This document shows positions 1 through 10,949 of a DNA stretch of 64,000 nucleotides, one piece after another. Origin of the DNA: Acidobacteriota bacterium (GTDB taxonomy: Bacteria > Acidobacteriota > Terriglobia > Bryobacterales > Bryobacteraceae); NCBI GenBank assembly GCA_017307505.1, contig JAFKEE010000038.1, positions 81,760 to 145,759 of the forward strand. The letters run 5' to 3'. The position numbers and the translations under genes were made by a program. Numbering within the stretch: position 1 is the stretch's first letter; each line of letters opens with the position of its first letter. Under the pieces are notes generated by a model. It saw nothing but the letters and a program-made list of their open reading frames with translations. It was not told the origin of the DNA and did no database searches.

Positions 1-395
1 TTGTTCAGCGGCACGTGGAGGTCGTTCAGCGTGCGAGTCCCGTCCGGATACTCGAACTGCCATACCCACTTCTTCGCGGTAACCACGATCTCCATGGAGT
101 CGTTCGGCGGCACCCAGGCTTTGACATAGCCCTTGAAGCCCCAGAAGAAGATGCCCATCACGACGAACAGCGGGATGATGCTCCAGATGAGCTCCATCTT
201 CGTGTTGTGCGTGATGTGCGGCGTCACCTCTTTCGCGGAACGCCGCCGCCATCTCCGGACGGCGTAGACGATCAACGCTCCGTTGAAGAAGAAAAAGAAG
301 ATGGTGAGGTAGACGATGAACATGTAAAGTCCATCGACGTCACCGGCATGTGTGGCCGCCGCTTTGGGCAGCATCCAGTTCTGGAACCAATTCAT
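1..395 (-). CDS. coxB: cytochrome c oxidase subunit II, N-terminal part (runs off window)
   Basis: The reading frame begins at the ATG at 395-393 and continues past base 1, so only about 131 N-terminal residues are visible. They show the subunit II plan: a short N-terminus, a first membrane helix at about 23-45 rich in Phe/Ile, an arginine-rich cytoplasmic turn, a second helix at about 69-87, and the start of the periplasmic cupredoxin domain with a KKWVWQFEYP stretch at about 108-117. The copper A ligands lie outside the window. The ATG overlaps the sco stop codon (ATGA), which indicates translational coupling. Subunit II accepts electrons from cytochrome c, which fits its place at the end of an Alternative Complex III operon. 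Confidence 0.93.
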   Translation of the reverse strand, partial: MNWFQNWMLPKAAATHAGDVDGLYMFIVYLTIFFFFFNGALIVYAVRRWRRRSAKEVTPHITHNTKMELIWSIIPLFVVMGIFFWGFKGYVKAWVPPNDSMEIVVTAKKWVWQFEYPDGTRTLNDLHVPLN

Positions 396-1288
396 TTCGC
401 AGTCACCATAGGAGGGTGGTTGAATCCAACCCGGCGTTCACGTCGCCACAATCGAAACAGGACAAAACCGAAGATCAACAGCATCAGCGCGCCGCCGCCG
501 CGCATGAAATTGCGCGCGAAGAGGACATAGCCACGGGATGCCGGATCGTAATGGAAGCAGTAGAGCAGAATCCTGTCGCTCACCCCGAACTTTTCGCTCG
601 CCGCTTCCGTCAGCGCCATTTGGATGTCGAACGGCTTGAAGTTGACACCGTAGAGGTAACGGCTGATCATGCCTTCGGGTGAGAGCACGAAGATCGCCGC
701 CGCATGGGCATACTGGCCGGTGTTCGGATCGCGCCGGTAGCCGAACCCGATCTGTTTGGCCAGCTTCGCCACATTCTCCTGGTGATCGACCAGGAAGTGC
801 CAGCCGCTGGTCTCGCGCTCATACGAGGTGAGATACGAGGCTTTCTTGCTGCGGGCCAGGCCGAAGTTTTCCGTCGGATCGATCGAGATGGTCACGACTT
901 CAAACTCATTCCCGATGGTCCACTTCAGCTTGCGGAATGCCTGCGTCTGGCCGTTCATAACCAGATTGCAGAGCATCGGGCAGGAGTAGTAGACAAGGTT
1001 CAGGACCACCGGCTTGCCTTTGCTGAAGTACTCCTTCAACGCGTGCGGATAGCCGTCTTCACCAATGAACTGAAGGTTCAGATCCACTTTCTGGCCCAGG
1101 TGCTCGACGACATCGACGCCCGAGAGTTCCTTCGGCGTCTTCTCGTCTTCAGACTGGGCCAGCAACCCGCTCGCACCCGACATCAACAGCAGAGCGGCGG
1201 GCACGGCGATCAGGCGGCGAAGACGCACCAGCGCCTGCGCGCCCGGGCGCTGCATCCTTTCGCTGATTGCTGTTTTCCGTATGAGCAT
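392..1288 (-). CDS. SCO1/SenC family copper chaperone, membrane anchored
   Basis: A 298-residue thioredoxin-fold protein that in this family delivers copper to, or reduces, the CuA site of oxidase subunit II. The motif CPMLC (Cys103 and Cys107) and downstream His164/His169 (WHFLVDH) supply the expected copper-binding residues. There is a hydrophobic N-terminal segment at about 27-44 and a C-terminal transmembrane helix at about 266-284 followed by an arginine-rich tail. I chose ATG 1288, which lies 10 bases after the upstream stop; the frame is open further upstream but that part overlaps the preceding gene and is proline/arginine-rich nonsense. An internal ATG 11 codons later is a possible alternative. 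The stop overlaps the coxB start. Confidence 0.92.
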   Translation of the reverse strand: MLIRKTAISERMQRPGAQALVRLRRLIAVPAALLLMSGASGLLAQSEDEKTPKELSGVDVVEHLGQKVDLNLQFIGEDGYPHALKEYFSKGKPVVLNLVYYSCPMLCNLVMNGQTQAFRKLKWTIGNEFEVVTISIDPTENFGLARSKKASYLTSYERETSGWHFLVDHQENVAKLAKQIGFGYRRDPNTGQYAHAAAIFVLSPEGMISRYLYGVNFKPFDIQMALTEAASEKFGVSDRILLYCFHYDPASRGYVLFARNFMRGGGALMLLIFGFVLFRLWRRERRVGFNHPPMVTAK

Positions 1289-1298
1289 CGAAAGGTCC

Positions 1299-1835
1299 CT
1301 AATGGGCCGCCTTATGTTCCGCGGCCGGCTTTGCAGGAGCAGGAGCGGGCGCCGCCGGGGCAGCACCTGCGGGAGGGGTACCGGCGGGCGCAGCGCCGGG
1401 GGCAGGAGCATTGGCTCCGCCGGCCGCGCCGCCGGGCAGTTCATCTTTCACGGGGTAGGACTTGGTGTTGTAACCCACCTTGCCCTCGCCGAACTCAGCC
1501 GCCACGATATCCATTGCACGATCGATCGGGATCCGAACGATTCCCTTCTCTTTATCGATGTACGAATAGCGATGAAGTTGCTCTTCTTCTCGATCGTGGA
1601 TGGCCTGCAGTTCCTTACTGGCGACGCCGGTGTATTGGTCGTACTCCACGCGCTCGTAGGCGACCGTGTACAGCCAGTACACGCCGATGATCATGGCGAT
1701 AAAGAGACCCATGACGGCCATGGAAACGATGGCGATCAGGCCTGCCTTTGCATCACGGCGGTCGTAATCGACGCCCTCGACCATGATGGCCGTATCGGGC
1801 ATTGTCGGATCGTGTTCCTGATTCGGATCAAGCAT
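1299..1835 (-). CDS. small single-span membrane protein in the ACIII/oxidase operon
   Basis: A 178-residue protein that I do not recognise as a named family. It has an acidic N-terminus, one membrane helix at about residues 31-53, a region containing GIVRIPIDRAMDIVA typical of small acidobacterial respiratory-operon proteins, and a C-terminal tail of about 45 residues made almost only of Ala, Pro and Gly and ending in EHKAAH. ATG 1835 is favoured because a GGAG lies 8 bases upstream; a TTG two codons earlier is too close to it. It sits 20 bases after actF and 10 bases before sco, so it is cotranscribed. It may be an accessory subunit of ACIII or an assembly factor for the oxidase; this is inference from position only. 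Confidence 0.8.
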   Translation of the reverse strand: MLDPNQEHDPTMPDTAIMVEGVDYDRRDAKAGLIAIVSMAVMGLFIAMIIGVYWLYTVAYERVEYDQYTGVASKELQAIHDREEEQLHRYSYIDKEKGIVRIPIDRAMDIVAAEFGEGKVGYNTKSYPVKDELPGGAAGGANAPAPGAAPAGTPPAGAAPAAPAPAPAKPAAEHKAAH

Positions 1836-1855
1836 CTTCAATACTCCAGAGGTCC

Positions 1856-3058
1856 CTAGACGTTATGGAACGCAAGACACTGGTCCAACCGGGGATCGCC
1901 CACCGGCACCAGCGGTTTCTTGCGCAGTCCGGACCAGAACACCAGGCCGAATGCGCTACCCACGGCCACAAAGGCCACGGGATCCATCCAACTCACCTGC
2001 GGGCCCTTGCCATGCAGCACGGGCATAACCTGCCAGTACAGTTCGAAGTAATGCATCACGATCATGTAGCCGGCGGCGAAGCCCAGCATCTTCAGGTTCC
2101 GCTTGCTGGCGCGGGGCATCAGGGCGAAGAACGGGAGGAAGAAGTGGCCGAAGATCATGAACGGCCGCCAGTTGTACCAGCCGCCTGCAAGGCGCCGCTG
2201 GAACCAGGCAACTTCCTCAGGCAGGTTGCTGTACCAGATCAGCATGTACTGCGAGAAGGTCACATACGCCCAAAACACGGTCAGCGCAAAGAGCCACTTG
2301 CCCAGGTCGTGGTAGTGCTCTTCCTTCACGGAATTCTCGAGGTAGCCGGCCGACCGCAGGCCGAGACAGATCAGGATGAGCGCAGCCATAAAGGCCAGCG
2401 CACCGCCCGAAAGGAAGGCCACGCCGAACATGGTCGAGTACCAGTGCGGATCCAGAGACATCACCCAGTCATAAGCGGCCAACGAGGCGGTGAGGAACAG
2501 CATCAGCAGGCCCGGCGCGCTCCAGCGCTCCGCCGCCTGGGTGTGCTTCAGCGAACCGTTGTCGTCCTGCGCCCGCGAGATGGCGTAGAGGCGCCACGAG
2601 AACAGGCTCCACAGACCCAGCACGATGAAACTGCGGATGATGAACCACTGGTCATTCAGGAAACCCAGCTTCTTGGAAAGGACGGGATCCTTGGCTGCTG
2701 CGGCGTGGGTCCACTCGTACATGTAGTGGGTGCCGAAGATGACCGGCAGGACCAGAATCAGGCCCAGTGGAATGGTCCGCATGATGTTTTCCATCAGGCG
2801 GCGCACCGTCACGCTCCAGGCGGAGCCGGTGAGGTGCTGCACCATCACATAGAACATCGCGCCCAGGGCCAGGGACACGAAATAGGCAAAGGCGACGAGA
2901 TAGGAGAACTGGAACTGTTCGCGATTGGTAGCAAACCCGGCGGCCAGGGCCAGCCAGCTTACCAGCGCCACAAAGACCAGGGAGTTGCGGACCTTGGTCC
3001 ACGTCTCGGGCGCCAGGAAGTAGTTGTCGGTGACTTGATGATGATCGTGATGCGCCAT
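1856..3058 (-). CDS. actF: Alternative Complex III subunit ActF (NrfD-like quinol-binding membrane protein)
   Basis: A 400-residue polytopic membrane protein, the second NrfD/PsrC-like subunit of the quinol:cytochrome c oxidoreductase. It begins with a histidine-rich MAHHDHHQ and shows about ten hydrophobic helices, as expected of the family. I use ATG 3058, since AGGTGAGG in the end of actE lies just upstream; an extension to 3121 would be in frame but overlaps actE. It stands 8 bases after actE. Known role: together with ActC it forms the membrane core that receives electrons from quinol. Confidence 0.92.
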   Translation of the reverse strand: MAHHDHHQVTDNYFLAPETWTKVRNSLVFVALVSWLALAAGFATNREQFQFSYLVAFAYFVSLALGAMFYVMVQHLTGSAWSVTVRRLMENIMRTIPLGLILVLPVIFGTHYMYEWTHAAAAKDPVLSKKLGFLNDQWFIIRSFIVLGLWSLFSWRLYAISRAQDDNGSLKHTQAAERWSAPGLLMLFLTASLAAYDWVMSLDPHWYSTMFGVAFLSGGALAFMAALILICLGLRSAGYLENSVKEEHYHDLGKWLFALTVFWAYVTFSQYMLIWYSNLPEEVAWFQRRLAGGWYNWRPFMIFGHFFLPFFALMPRASKRNLKMLGFAAGYMIVMHYFELYWQVMPVLHGKGPQVSWMDPVAFVAVGSAFGLVFWSGLRKKPLVPVGDPRLDQCLAFHNV

Positions 3059-3066
3059 GGTTGTGC

Positions 3067-3684
3067 TTACCTCACCTTGGCCTGGGAATCGGCCGGAACA
3101 TCGGCCATGGTGCCGCGCCACGAGCGCTGCAGCGCCCGGACGTAGGCAACGATGGCCCAGCGGTCTTTCTCGGAAACCTGGAAGCGATAGCCCGGCATCG
3201 ACCGGCGGCCGTTCGAAATCACGTGGTAGATTTCGCCGTCCACCATGCCGACGATGCGGTCGTCGTGGATATTGCCTGGCACCCAGGTGGCCTTGCTCGG
3301 CACCACTCCACGGCCGGAACCGGTGCGATCGTGGCAGGGAGAACAGTAGGTATTGAACTTCACCTGGCCGTGAAGCAGCGTCTCTTTCGTCAACGGCAGG
3401 GGGTTCTTTGCCAGGTACGTATTGTCAGCGGCGACACCCGTCGAAAGCGGTTCGTCGGCGCGGTACATCTCCTGCGAAAGGGTGCCCGCCACCGGACGCC
3501 GGCTGGCTCGGCCATCGGCGAAGAAATCGGAGTGCATCTGGGGCTTGTACTTGTCCTGCCGCTTCATGTCCGGGAACACCCAGATGGGAGGCTGGCGGGA
3601 AGGAAAGTTGGAGCAGGCGCCCAGCAGTGAACTGGCTGCGACAACCAGCAGCATTTGCGCGATGCGTCGAGAATCCATGGGCAT
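3067..3684 (-). CDS. actE: Alternative Complex III subunit ActE, monoheme cytochrome c lipoprotein
   Basis: A 205-residue lipoprotein cytochrome. The lipobox LLGAC places the lipidated Cys at 24, after a short signal peptide containing SRRIAQMLL. A single heme c motif CSPCH is at about 114-118, and a RRSMPGYRF segment later supplies a likely Met axial ligand. In ACIII, ActE carries electrons toward the terminal oxidase. The chosen ATG 3684 overlaps the actD stop (TGATG); ATG 3678 two codons in is an equally plausible start. The preceding and following genes complete the ACIII set. Confidence 0.93.
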   Translation of the reverse strand: MPMDSRRIAQMLLVVAASSLLGACSNFPSRQPPIWVFPDMKRQDKYKPQMHSDFFADGRASRRPVAGTLSQEMYRADEPLSTGVAADNTYLAKNPLPLTKETLLHGQVKFNTYCSPCHDRTGSGRGVVPSKATWVPGNIHDDRIVGMVDGEIYHVISNGRRSMPGYRFQVSEKDRWAIVAYVRALQRSWRGTMADVPADSQAKVR

Positions 3685-4270
3685 CAGGCCTCCACCAGCT
3701 CCGTGTGGCGGCTGCCGCACGAATCCAGGAAGGTCTTGACCTCCTCGGCGTTGAACTTGGGATCTTCTACTTCCACGGCCAGCAGGAACCGGTCGTTGCT
3801 GGCTCCTTCGGCCTTGGAGTAGTTAAAGAATGCGTGGTAGTAGGTGGGCAGCCGGTTCAGGTGGAACATGCCCAGAACCGTTCCGAACGCGCTCAGCAAG
3901 ACGCTGAGTTCGAACATGATCGGCACTGACGGTTCCAGCGCGAACAGGGGCTTGCCGGCCACGGACAGGGGATAGTCCACAGCGCCCGTCCACCATTGCA
4001 GCAGAATCGCCGAGGCGAGGCCCGTGAGACCGCAGCAGATCACGATCTTGCCCAGCGGCGACCGAGGTGCGCCCAGGGCTTCATCAATACCGTGGATGGG
4101 GAACGGCGTATAGGCTTCCATCTTGGAGAAGCCCGCGGCGCGCGCGGTACGAACGGCCCGCAGCAGATCTTCCGGTGTGTCAAAGTTCGCGACGACACCG
4201 TAGTGCTTCACCTTCTTCGATTCGCTCTCGAAGCCGGGCAGGTTGAGCCGGGCGAGAAGATTGGTAGCCA

Positions 4271-4271
<1 letters not shown>
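3684..4271 (-). CDS. actD: Alternative Complex III subunit ActD (DUF3341)
   Basis: A 195-residue DUF3341 membrane subunit. An N-terminal soluble region (KHYGVVANFDTPEDLL, then KMEAYTPFPIHGIDEAL) precedes two membrane helices at about 75-95 and 118-140 and a soluble C-terminus; this is the usual ActD plan. Its start overlaps the actC stop (TAATG) and its stop overlaps the actE start (TGATG), so actC-actD-actE are translationally coupled. ActD is a structural subunit without cofactors. Confidence 0.93.
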
Positions 4272-5680
<1,409 letters not shown>

Positions 5681-5683
5681 GAG

Positions 5684-8653
5684 TTATGCCAGCTCCGGAT
5701 TGGGATTGCGCATCTTCGCGAGGTAGGTAGTGCGCGGCTTGGTGTTCAATTCTTCGATCACAATGTAGTTGCGCGGCTGCTTCTTCGCTTTGGCCACGCG
5801 GCTCTCTGGATCGTTGATGTTGCCGAATACGATCGCATCGGCGGGACACACCTGCTGGCAGGCGGTCACAATCTCACCGTCCTTGATCTGACGGCGGTTC
5901 TCGGTCTGCGACTGGATGCGGGCGCCTTCAATGCGCTGCACGCAGTAGTTGCACTTTTCCATGATGCCGCGCATGCGGACGGTGACATTCGGATTGAACA
6001 CCATCTTGCGCGACTCAGGGATGTCTTTGTTCCAGTTGAGGAAGTTGAACCGGCGCACCTTGTAGGGGCAGTTGTTGGAGCAGTAGCGCGTGCCGACGCA
6101 CCGGTTGTAGGCCATCTCGTTGATGCCTTCCGGACTGTGCACCGTCGCCGCCACCGGGCAAACCGACTCGCAGGGAGCCTTCTCACACTGCTGGCACGCC
6201 ATCGGCTGCATGACCGCCTGCGCGTCTTCCATGCTGCCCGTGAAGTAGCGGTCCATACGGATCCAGTGCATTTCGCGGCCGCGATTTACCTGATCCTTGC
6301 CAACCACCGGAATGTTGTTTTCCGCCACACAGGCCACCAGACAGGCGTTGCAGCCCGTGCAGGCATTCAGGTCGATCGACATGCCCCACTGGTAACCCTT
6401 TGAATAGTCCCAGCCGGGGAACATGTCGTGCACCGTTTCGCCGTGCTCCTCGTGCAGGATGCCCGGTTCCTTGGCATACTCTTCCACCGGCAGTTCCTTC
6501 ACGATGTCGTTACGCATCTGATGCGTGATGGGCTCTTCCAGCGTGTGGTGTTCCTGCGTCGTTACCAGTTCGTAGGTCTCACCGCTCTTGCGAGCCTGCA
6601 CCGCGGCCATGTGGAAGCCGGCCAGTGTGCGCAATCCTTCCGCGCGATGGCCGACGTTCTGGCCTACCCGTCCGCAGGAGGAGCGGCCATACCCCAGAGC
6701 CACTGAGATGGAATCATCCGCATGGCCCGGCATGATCATCGCCGGCATCTTGATCTCTTTGCCGTTGGCCGACAGGATCAGCACATCGCCGTTCTCGACG
6801 CCCAGCGCCTGGGCCGTCTTGCCGCTGACCAGCGCCGCGTTGTCCCAGACAACCTTCGTCATCGGGTCCGGCGCTTCCTGCAGCCAGGCGTTGTTCGCGA
6901 ACCGGCCATCGTACGGGCCGGCTGAGGGGTAGAACACCACCTCAAGCCCGCTCAAGGAGGGCTTGATGGCGGCTTGCGCCGCGGCCAGTACCTTACCGGC
7001 GTCCGCCTTGGCGTCTACCGGCTGAGGCCTGGCGCCTTCAATCACACCATCATGCAGTGCCTGGTTCCACTTCCTGGCGCCATCGGCACCCCACTGCGAA
7101 GTCCACGACTTCTTTACGATGTCGTAGCCCTTGCCCTCGGTGCCCGCAATGGCCGCCGCCACTTCCAGCACGCTCTTGCCGCCGTACAACGGCTCGATCA
7201 GCGGCTGCTGAATGCTGGCGGTGCCATCCTGCGCCACGGCGTCGCCCCACGCCTCGAAGGGATGCGCTTCCGGCAGTTGCCAGAGGGTCGAGGCCCAGGT
7301 CTCGTTTTCATCCGCGGTCAGCGCCACCGTAGCCGGCACTTTCTTGATGGCATCGGCGAAGGCGAGGTCGGCCGGCAGAGTGTAAACCGGATTCCCGCCA
7401 AGCACGAACAGCGTCTTCACCGCGCCGGCGTTGATGTCCGCACTCAACTGCTTCACCGCGTCCAGCGATGAGGCCGAATCGACCACCGGCTTCGTATAGA
7501 GAACCGTCTGACCCGTGTTGCCCAGCGCCTGGTTGATCAGGGCGACCAGCGCGTGAACCGCCGCCGGTTGCCGCGGGCCGGCCACCACAATCGATTTGCC
7601 CTTCTTCGCGGCCAGGTCCTTGGCTAGCGAAGCGATAAACTTCTTTGTCTTGCCGGTGTCCGAACCGCCCAGCACCTTCAGCTCGGCGCCGCTGACGTTC
7701 AGTTCCTTGGCCAGCGCCAGTGCGAAGGCGCCCGCCTCGGAGGACTTCAACCGCAGACGGTGATCGGCCATCGCGCCGGTGATGCTGAAGTTGGATTCCG
7801 CCACATACAGGCGATTGATCTCCGCCTTCGGATCTTCCACCTTGCGGCGCGCCGAGAATTGCTTTGTCGGCAGCGTCGTCAGCGAATCAAGACCCAGGAA
7901 ATCGCAGTCCAGCGCGAAGACCACATCGGCCTTGTCGTACTGGTAGTGCGCTTCCAGAGGCTGTCCAAAGGCCATCTGCGCGCCCAGGCGGGGTTCATCG
8001 GAACTGACCGAGTTGTACTCCACCCACTGCGCCTTCGGATACTTCTTGAGGATCTCCGCTTTCTGCGCAGCAACGGCCGGTGAGTTGGATCGCTCAGAGA
8101 GGATCCTCAGGCCGGAGCCGTCACCCAAGCCGGCAGCCTGCTGCTTCCACCAGGCGTTGAACTGATCCCAGGAGGATTTCTTCCCCTGCTGGGAGACGCC
8201 CTTCACACGATCCGGATCGTAGACGTCCAGCACCAGTGCCTGCGTGTGCGCGCTCGTCGCGCCCAGGGAGTAAGGATGGCGGGGATTGCCTTCCACCTTG
8301 ATGGGGCGCCCGTCGAACGACTTCACGATGAGGCCGACAGCGGCGCCGCCCACACTCGCCACCGTGGCGTAGTGAACCGGCACTCCGTGGACATAGCCCT
8401 CGATGCCCTTCGACATCGGCAGAATGTGTTCCACCGGACGGCGGCAGGCCGTCAGGCCGGCCAGGCCGAAACCGGCGGCCATCAGCTTCAGCAGGGTGCG
8501 CCGCGAGCCGCCCGAAAGCATCTCTGAGGCGCCATCCTGGAATTCACGCTCCGCCCATTCGCGGAACTGCGGAGTGTCGGCCAGTTGGTCCAGACTCCGC
8601 CAATACTTTTTGCCAGTCAGGCTGGTCGGGTTGATTTGTATGAAATCGTTCAT
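5684..8653 (-). CDS. actB: Alternative Complex III subunit ActB (molybdopterin-oxidoreductase-like plus ferredoxin domain)
   Basis: A 989-residue fusion. The N-terminus carries the extended, internal Tat signal of this family, with SRRTLLK at about 50-56 followed by a hydrophobic stretch ending in TAC. Residues about 80-730 form the molybdopterin-oxidoreductase-like domain, which in ACIII is not known to hold a molybdenum cofactor. The C-terminal ferredoxin-like region from about 755 has [41 protein letters not shown] and a final CQQVCP, enough Cys for four iron-sulfur clusters. ATG 8653 is chosen because it gives the conserved MNDFIQINP start; longer in-frame sequence overlaps actA. The gene is 17 bases after actA. 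Confidence 0.96.
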   Translation of the reverse strand: MNDFIQINPTSLTGKKYWRSLDQLADTPQFREWAEREFQDGASEMLSGGSRRTLLKLMAAGFGLAGLTACRRPVEHILPMSKGIEGYVHGVPVHYATVASVGGAAVGLIVKSFDGRPIKVEGNPRHPYSLGATSAHTQALVLDVYDPDRVKGVSQQGKKSSWDQFNAWWKQQAAGLGDGSGLRILSERSNSPAVAAQKAEILKKYPKAQWVEYNSVSSDEPRLGAQMAFGQPLEAHYQYDKADVVFALDCDFLGLDSLTTLPTKQFSARRKVEDPKAEINRLYVAESNFSITGAMADHRLRLKSSEAGAFALALAKELNVSGAELKVLGGSDTGKTKKFIASLAKDLAAKKGKSIVVAGPRQPAAVHALVALINQALGNTGQTVLYTKPVVDSASSLDAVKQLSADINAGAVKTLFVLGGNPVYTLPADLAFADAIKKVPATVALTADENETWASTLWQLPEAHPFEAWGDAVAQDGTASIQQPLIEPLYGGKSVLEVAAAIAGTEGKGYDIVKKSWTSQWGADGARKWNQALHDGVIEGARPQPVDAKADAGKVLAAAQAAIKPSLSGLEVVFYPSAGPYDGRFANNAWLQEAPDPMTKVVWDNAALVSGKTAQALGVENGDVLILSANGKEIKMPAMIMPGHADDSISVALGYGRSSCGRVGQNVGHRAEGLRTLAGFHMAAVQARKSGETYELVTTQEHHTLEEPITHQMRNDIVKELPVEEYAKEPGILHEEHGETVHDMFPGWDYSKGYQWGMSIDLNACTGCNACLVACVAENNIPVVGKDQVNRGREMHWIRMDRYFTGSMEDAQAVMQPMACQQCEKAPCESVCPVAATVHSPEGINEMAYNRCVGTRYCSNNCPYKVRRFNFLNWNKDIPESRKMVFNPNVTVRMRGIMEKCNYCVQRIEGARIQSQTENRRQIKDGEIVTACQQVCPADAIVFGNINDPESRVAKAKKQPRNYIVIEELNTKPRTTYLAKMRNPNPELA

Positions 8654-8670
8654 CGTCTCGCACCAGCGGA

Positions 8671-9318
8671 TTATCGATGGCACCCTGAGCAGTTCGTCGG
8701 GGGGTGGATGCCCTTGGCCTGGATCAGCTTCGCGCCCAGCTCTGCCGGGTCGCCTTCCGGTTTCCAGTCCAACTTGGTCACATATTCGGGGGGCCGCACG
8801 TTCGCAGCAGGATTCCGGTGGCAGTCCAGGCACCACGCCATGGACAACGGCTGCACCTGCCGGATCTCCACCATCTGGTCGACACGCCCGTGGCAACTGA
8901 TGCAGCTCACGCCGGACGTCACATGCGCCTGATGGTTAAAATAAACGTAGTCAGGCAGCCGGTGGACCTTCACCCACGGGATGGGCTCGCCGGTCGCATA
9001 GCTGTCGCGAACCATCTGGAGCTTGGGGCTCTTCTCCTTCACCCGCACATGGCAATTCATGCAGGTTTCGGTCATCGGGACGGCAGCGTAGCTGGACTTG
9101 TCTACCGTGTAGTGACAGTACAGGCAGTCCACGCCGAGGTTGCCCGCATGCAGTTTGTGGCTGTAAGGCACAGGCTGCACGGGCGTATATCCGGTGTCAA
9201 ACTGCTTAGGGTGCAGCAGATAACCCATCACGGCGCCGGTTGCCCCCAGAACGAGGACGATTGCACCGGCGGCCAGACGCAGTTTTGTGTCGAACTGCTT
9301 CGAGAAGATAGCACTCAT
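8671..9318 (-). CDS. actA: Alternative Complex III subunit ActA, pentaheme cytochrome c
   Basis: A 215-residue membrane-anchored multiheme cytochrome, first gene of the ACIII operon. After one N-terminal helix (about 14-35) come five CXXCH heme motifs: CLYCH 65, CMNCH 86, CISCH 139, CLDCH 163 and CSGCH 210. Extra His residues (HKLH, NHQAH, VHRLP) can serve as distal ligands. Five hemes and this length are typical of ActA. Only a weak GAAAGA lies upstream of ATG 9318. The promoter should be in the 138-base gap shared with the divergent kinase gene. Confidence 0.95.
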   Translation of the reverse strand: MSAIFSKQFDTKLRLAAGAIVLVLGATGAVMGYLLHPKQFDTGYTPVQPVPYSHKLHAGNLGVDCLYCHYTVDKSSYAAVPMTETCMNCHVRVKEKSPKLQMVRDSYATGEPIPWVKVHRLPDYVYFNHQAHVTSGVSCISCHGRVDQMVEIRQVQPLSMAWCLDCHRNPAANVRPPEYVTKLDWKPEGDPAELGAKLIQAKGIHPPTNCSGCHR

Positions 9319-9456
9319 GCCAGGATGTCTTTCAGAACCAGTCCAGCCTCAGCCCCTCTGATTTGGCAAGGCGGGTTTGCACTGCTCCGCGTGCGCGGAG
9401 AGCTTACATGATTTTCTACCATAACAGTACTATTTACGCAATAGGAGCAAGAATTC
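9319..9456. promoter_or_regulatory. divergent control region between actA and the sensor kinase gene
   Basis: This 138-base gap must hold the promoters for the ACIII operon (minus) and the kinase/regulator pair (plus). It contains a perfect palindrome CTCCGCG-TG-CGCGGAG at 9385-9400, a candidate operator, followed by an AT-rich stretch at 9408-9440. The ribosome binding site AGGAG of the kinase is at 9443-9447. No -35/-10 pair stands out well enough to be named. Confidence 0.5.
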
Positions 9457-10932
9457 TTGTCTGGCAGTAATTCGATGCGCTCGGACCCCGACGGGACTCA
9501 GCCGATTGGCGGCGTGCCCGGAATTCCCGCCAAGGTGCTGGAACTCCGCCCCCTCACCGGCATCAGCCGCCGCTTCGGCGACCTCCGTGTCCGCCCGAAA
9601 CTGATGGTGCTCCACAACAGTTTCTTCCTCATCCTGACCTGCGCCGTCTACTTCACCGTCATCCATTTCGTCGAAGTCCGCATGGAGCAGGCGAAGGCCC
9701 GCGAGCTCACCCTTATCTATAACTCTTTCTCGTATCTGTCTCCAGACAATGGAGAACAGGAGTTGCGCCCCTACGACCTCAAGACAGGCACGGCGGACGA
9801 TTTCGGCCTCTCGGACGAGGCGCGCGCCTGGATGACCCGCTACCCCGGCCGCCTCTGGCAGCACCAGCCCAGCAGTGAACATCTCTATAAGCTGACGCCC
9901 GGCACCAACCGCTATTACCGGCTCACCCTCCCCCTCAACTTCTACAGCGGGATGGTCGCCTCGGTCGCCGTCGGCGCCTTCGCCGTGCTCGGCATCATAT
10001 ATATCCTCGCGGTCCTTGTCCTCGAACTGGTGATCATGCCCCGCTACGTCTACCAGCCCCTTCGCCTTTTGCTCGAAGCCGACCGGGCCACACGCGAGGG
10101 CGATCGCGAGGCCGAGATCATCGACGAGAGCTTCATCCCCGGCGACGAGATCGGACAGATCCTGCAATCCCACAACGTGACCGTCCGTGAACTCCGCAAG
10201 CACGAGGACGACCTGGAACGCGCCAAGCGCACCCTGGAAGCCCAGGACCGCCTGGTCAGCCTGGGCATGCTCAGCGCCAGCGTCGCCCACGAAATGAACA
10301 CCCCGCTCGCCGTCCTGCACGGCTCGGTCGAAAAACTGATCGAAACGGTGGACGACAGCGCGGCCCAGGCCCGTCTCGCCCGCATGATCCGTGTCACCCA
10401 GCGCCTGCGCCGCATCAGCGAAAGCCTGCTCGACTTCGCCCGCCAGCGCCGCCAGGAGATGGGGCCCGTCGAGCTCCGCCCGGCCATCGACGAAGCCTGG
10501 CACCTGGTCGCCATCGACGAAAAGGCCGGCGCCGTCCAGTTCATCAACGAGATCCAGCCGGCCCTCAGCGTCACCGGCAACGCCGACCGCCTGAATCAGG
10601 TCTTCGTCAACCTTCTCAGAAACGCCCTCAACGCCGTACCCGACTGCGGCGGTGTCGTCCGCGTCTCCAGCCGCCCTGGCCACATCGACGGCGGACCCGC
10701 CCATTCCATCACCGTCGACGACAACGGACCCGGCATCCCTGCCGAAGTCCTGCCGGAGATTTTCGAGGCCTTCGTTTCCACCCGGCTTGATTCCTGCGGC
10801 ACCGGCCTCGGCCTGACCGTCGCCGAGGGCATCGTCCACCAGCATGGTGGCACCATCGCCGCCTCCAACTGCAAATCCGGTGGCGCTCGTCTCGAAGTCT
10901 GTTTACCCGCGGCCCCTGTCAGCGGAGAATAG
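9457..10932 (+). CDS. two-transmembrane sensor histidine kinase
   Basis: A 491-residue membrane histidine kinase. Two helices (about 50-72 and 166-197) flank a periplasmic domain of about 95 residues, followed by a HAMP-like linker, a HisKA domain with the H-box VAHEMNTPLAV (phospho-acceptor His278), and a HATPase domain with N-box NLLRNALNAV, G1 DNGPGIP and G2 GTGLGL. I use TTG 9457 because AGGAG lies nine bases before it; the next ATG at 9475 has no such site. It is followed 17 bases later by its likely partner regulator and is divergent from the ACIII operon, so control of respiration is a reasonable inference. The signal sensed is unknown. Confidence 0.93.
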   Translation: MSGSNSMRSDPDGTQPIGGVPGIPAKVLELRPLTGISRRFGDLRVRPKLMVLHNSFFLILTCAVYFTVIHFVEVRMEQAKARELTLIYNSFSYLSPDNGEQELRPYDLKTGTADDFGLSDEARAWMTRYPGRLWQHQPSSEHLYKLTPGTNRYYRLTLPLNFYSGMVASVAVGAFAVLGIIYILAVLVLELVIMPRYVYQPLRLLLEADRATREGDREAEIIDESFIPGDEIGQILQSHNVTVRELRKHEDDLERAKRTLEAQDRLVSLGMLSASVAHEMNTPLAVLHGSVEKLIETVDDSAAQARLARMIRVTQRLRRISESLLDFARQRRQEMGPVELRPAIDEAWHLVAIDEKAGAVQFINEIQPALSVTGNADRLNQVFVNLLRNALNAVPDCGGVVRVSSRPGHIDGGPAHSITVDDNGPGIPAEVLPEIFEAFVSTRLDSCGTGLGLTVAEGIVHQHGGTIAASNCKSGGARLEVCLPAAPVSGE

Positions 10933-10949
10933 GGGAGGCATCCGAACCC

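Noticed and set aside
9430..10845. A 471-codon open frame opposite the sensor kinase
   Set aside because: It is a shadow of GC-rich coding sequence; the kinase has clear H, N and G boxes on the plus strand.
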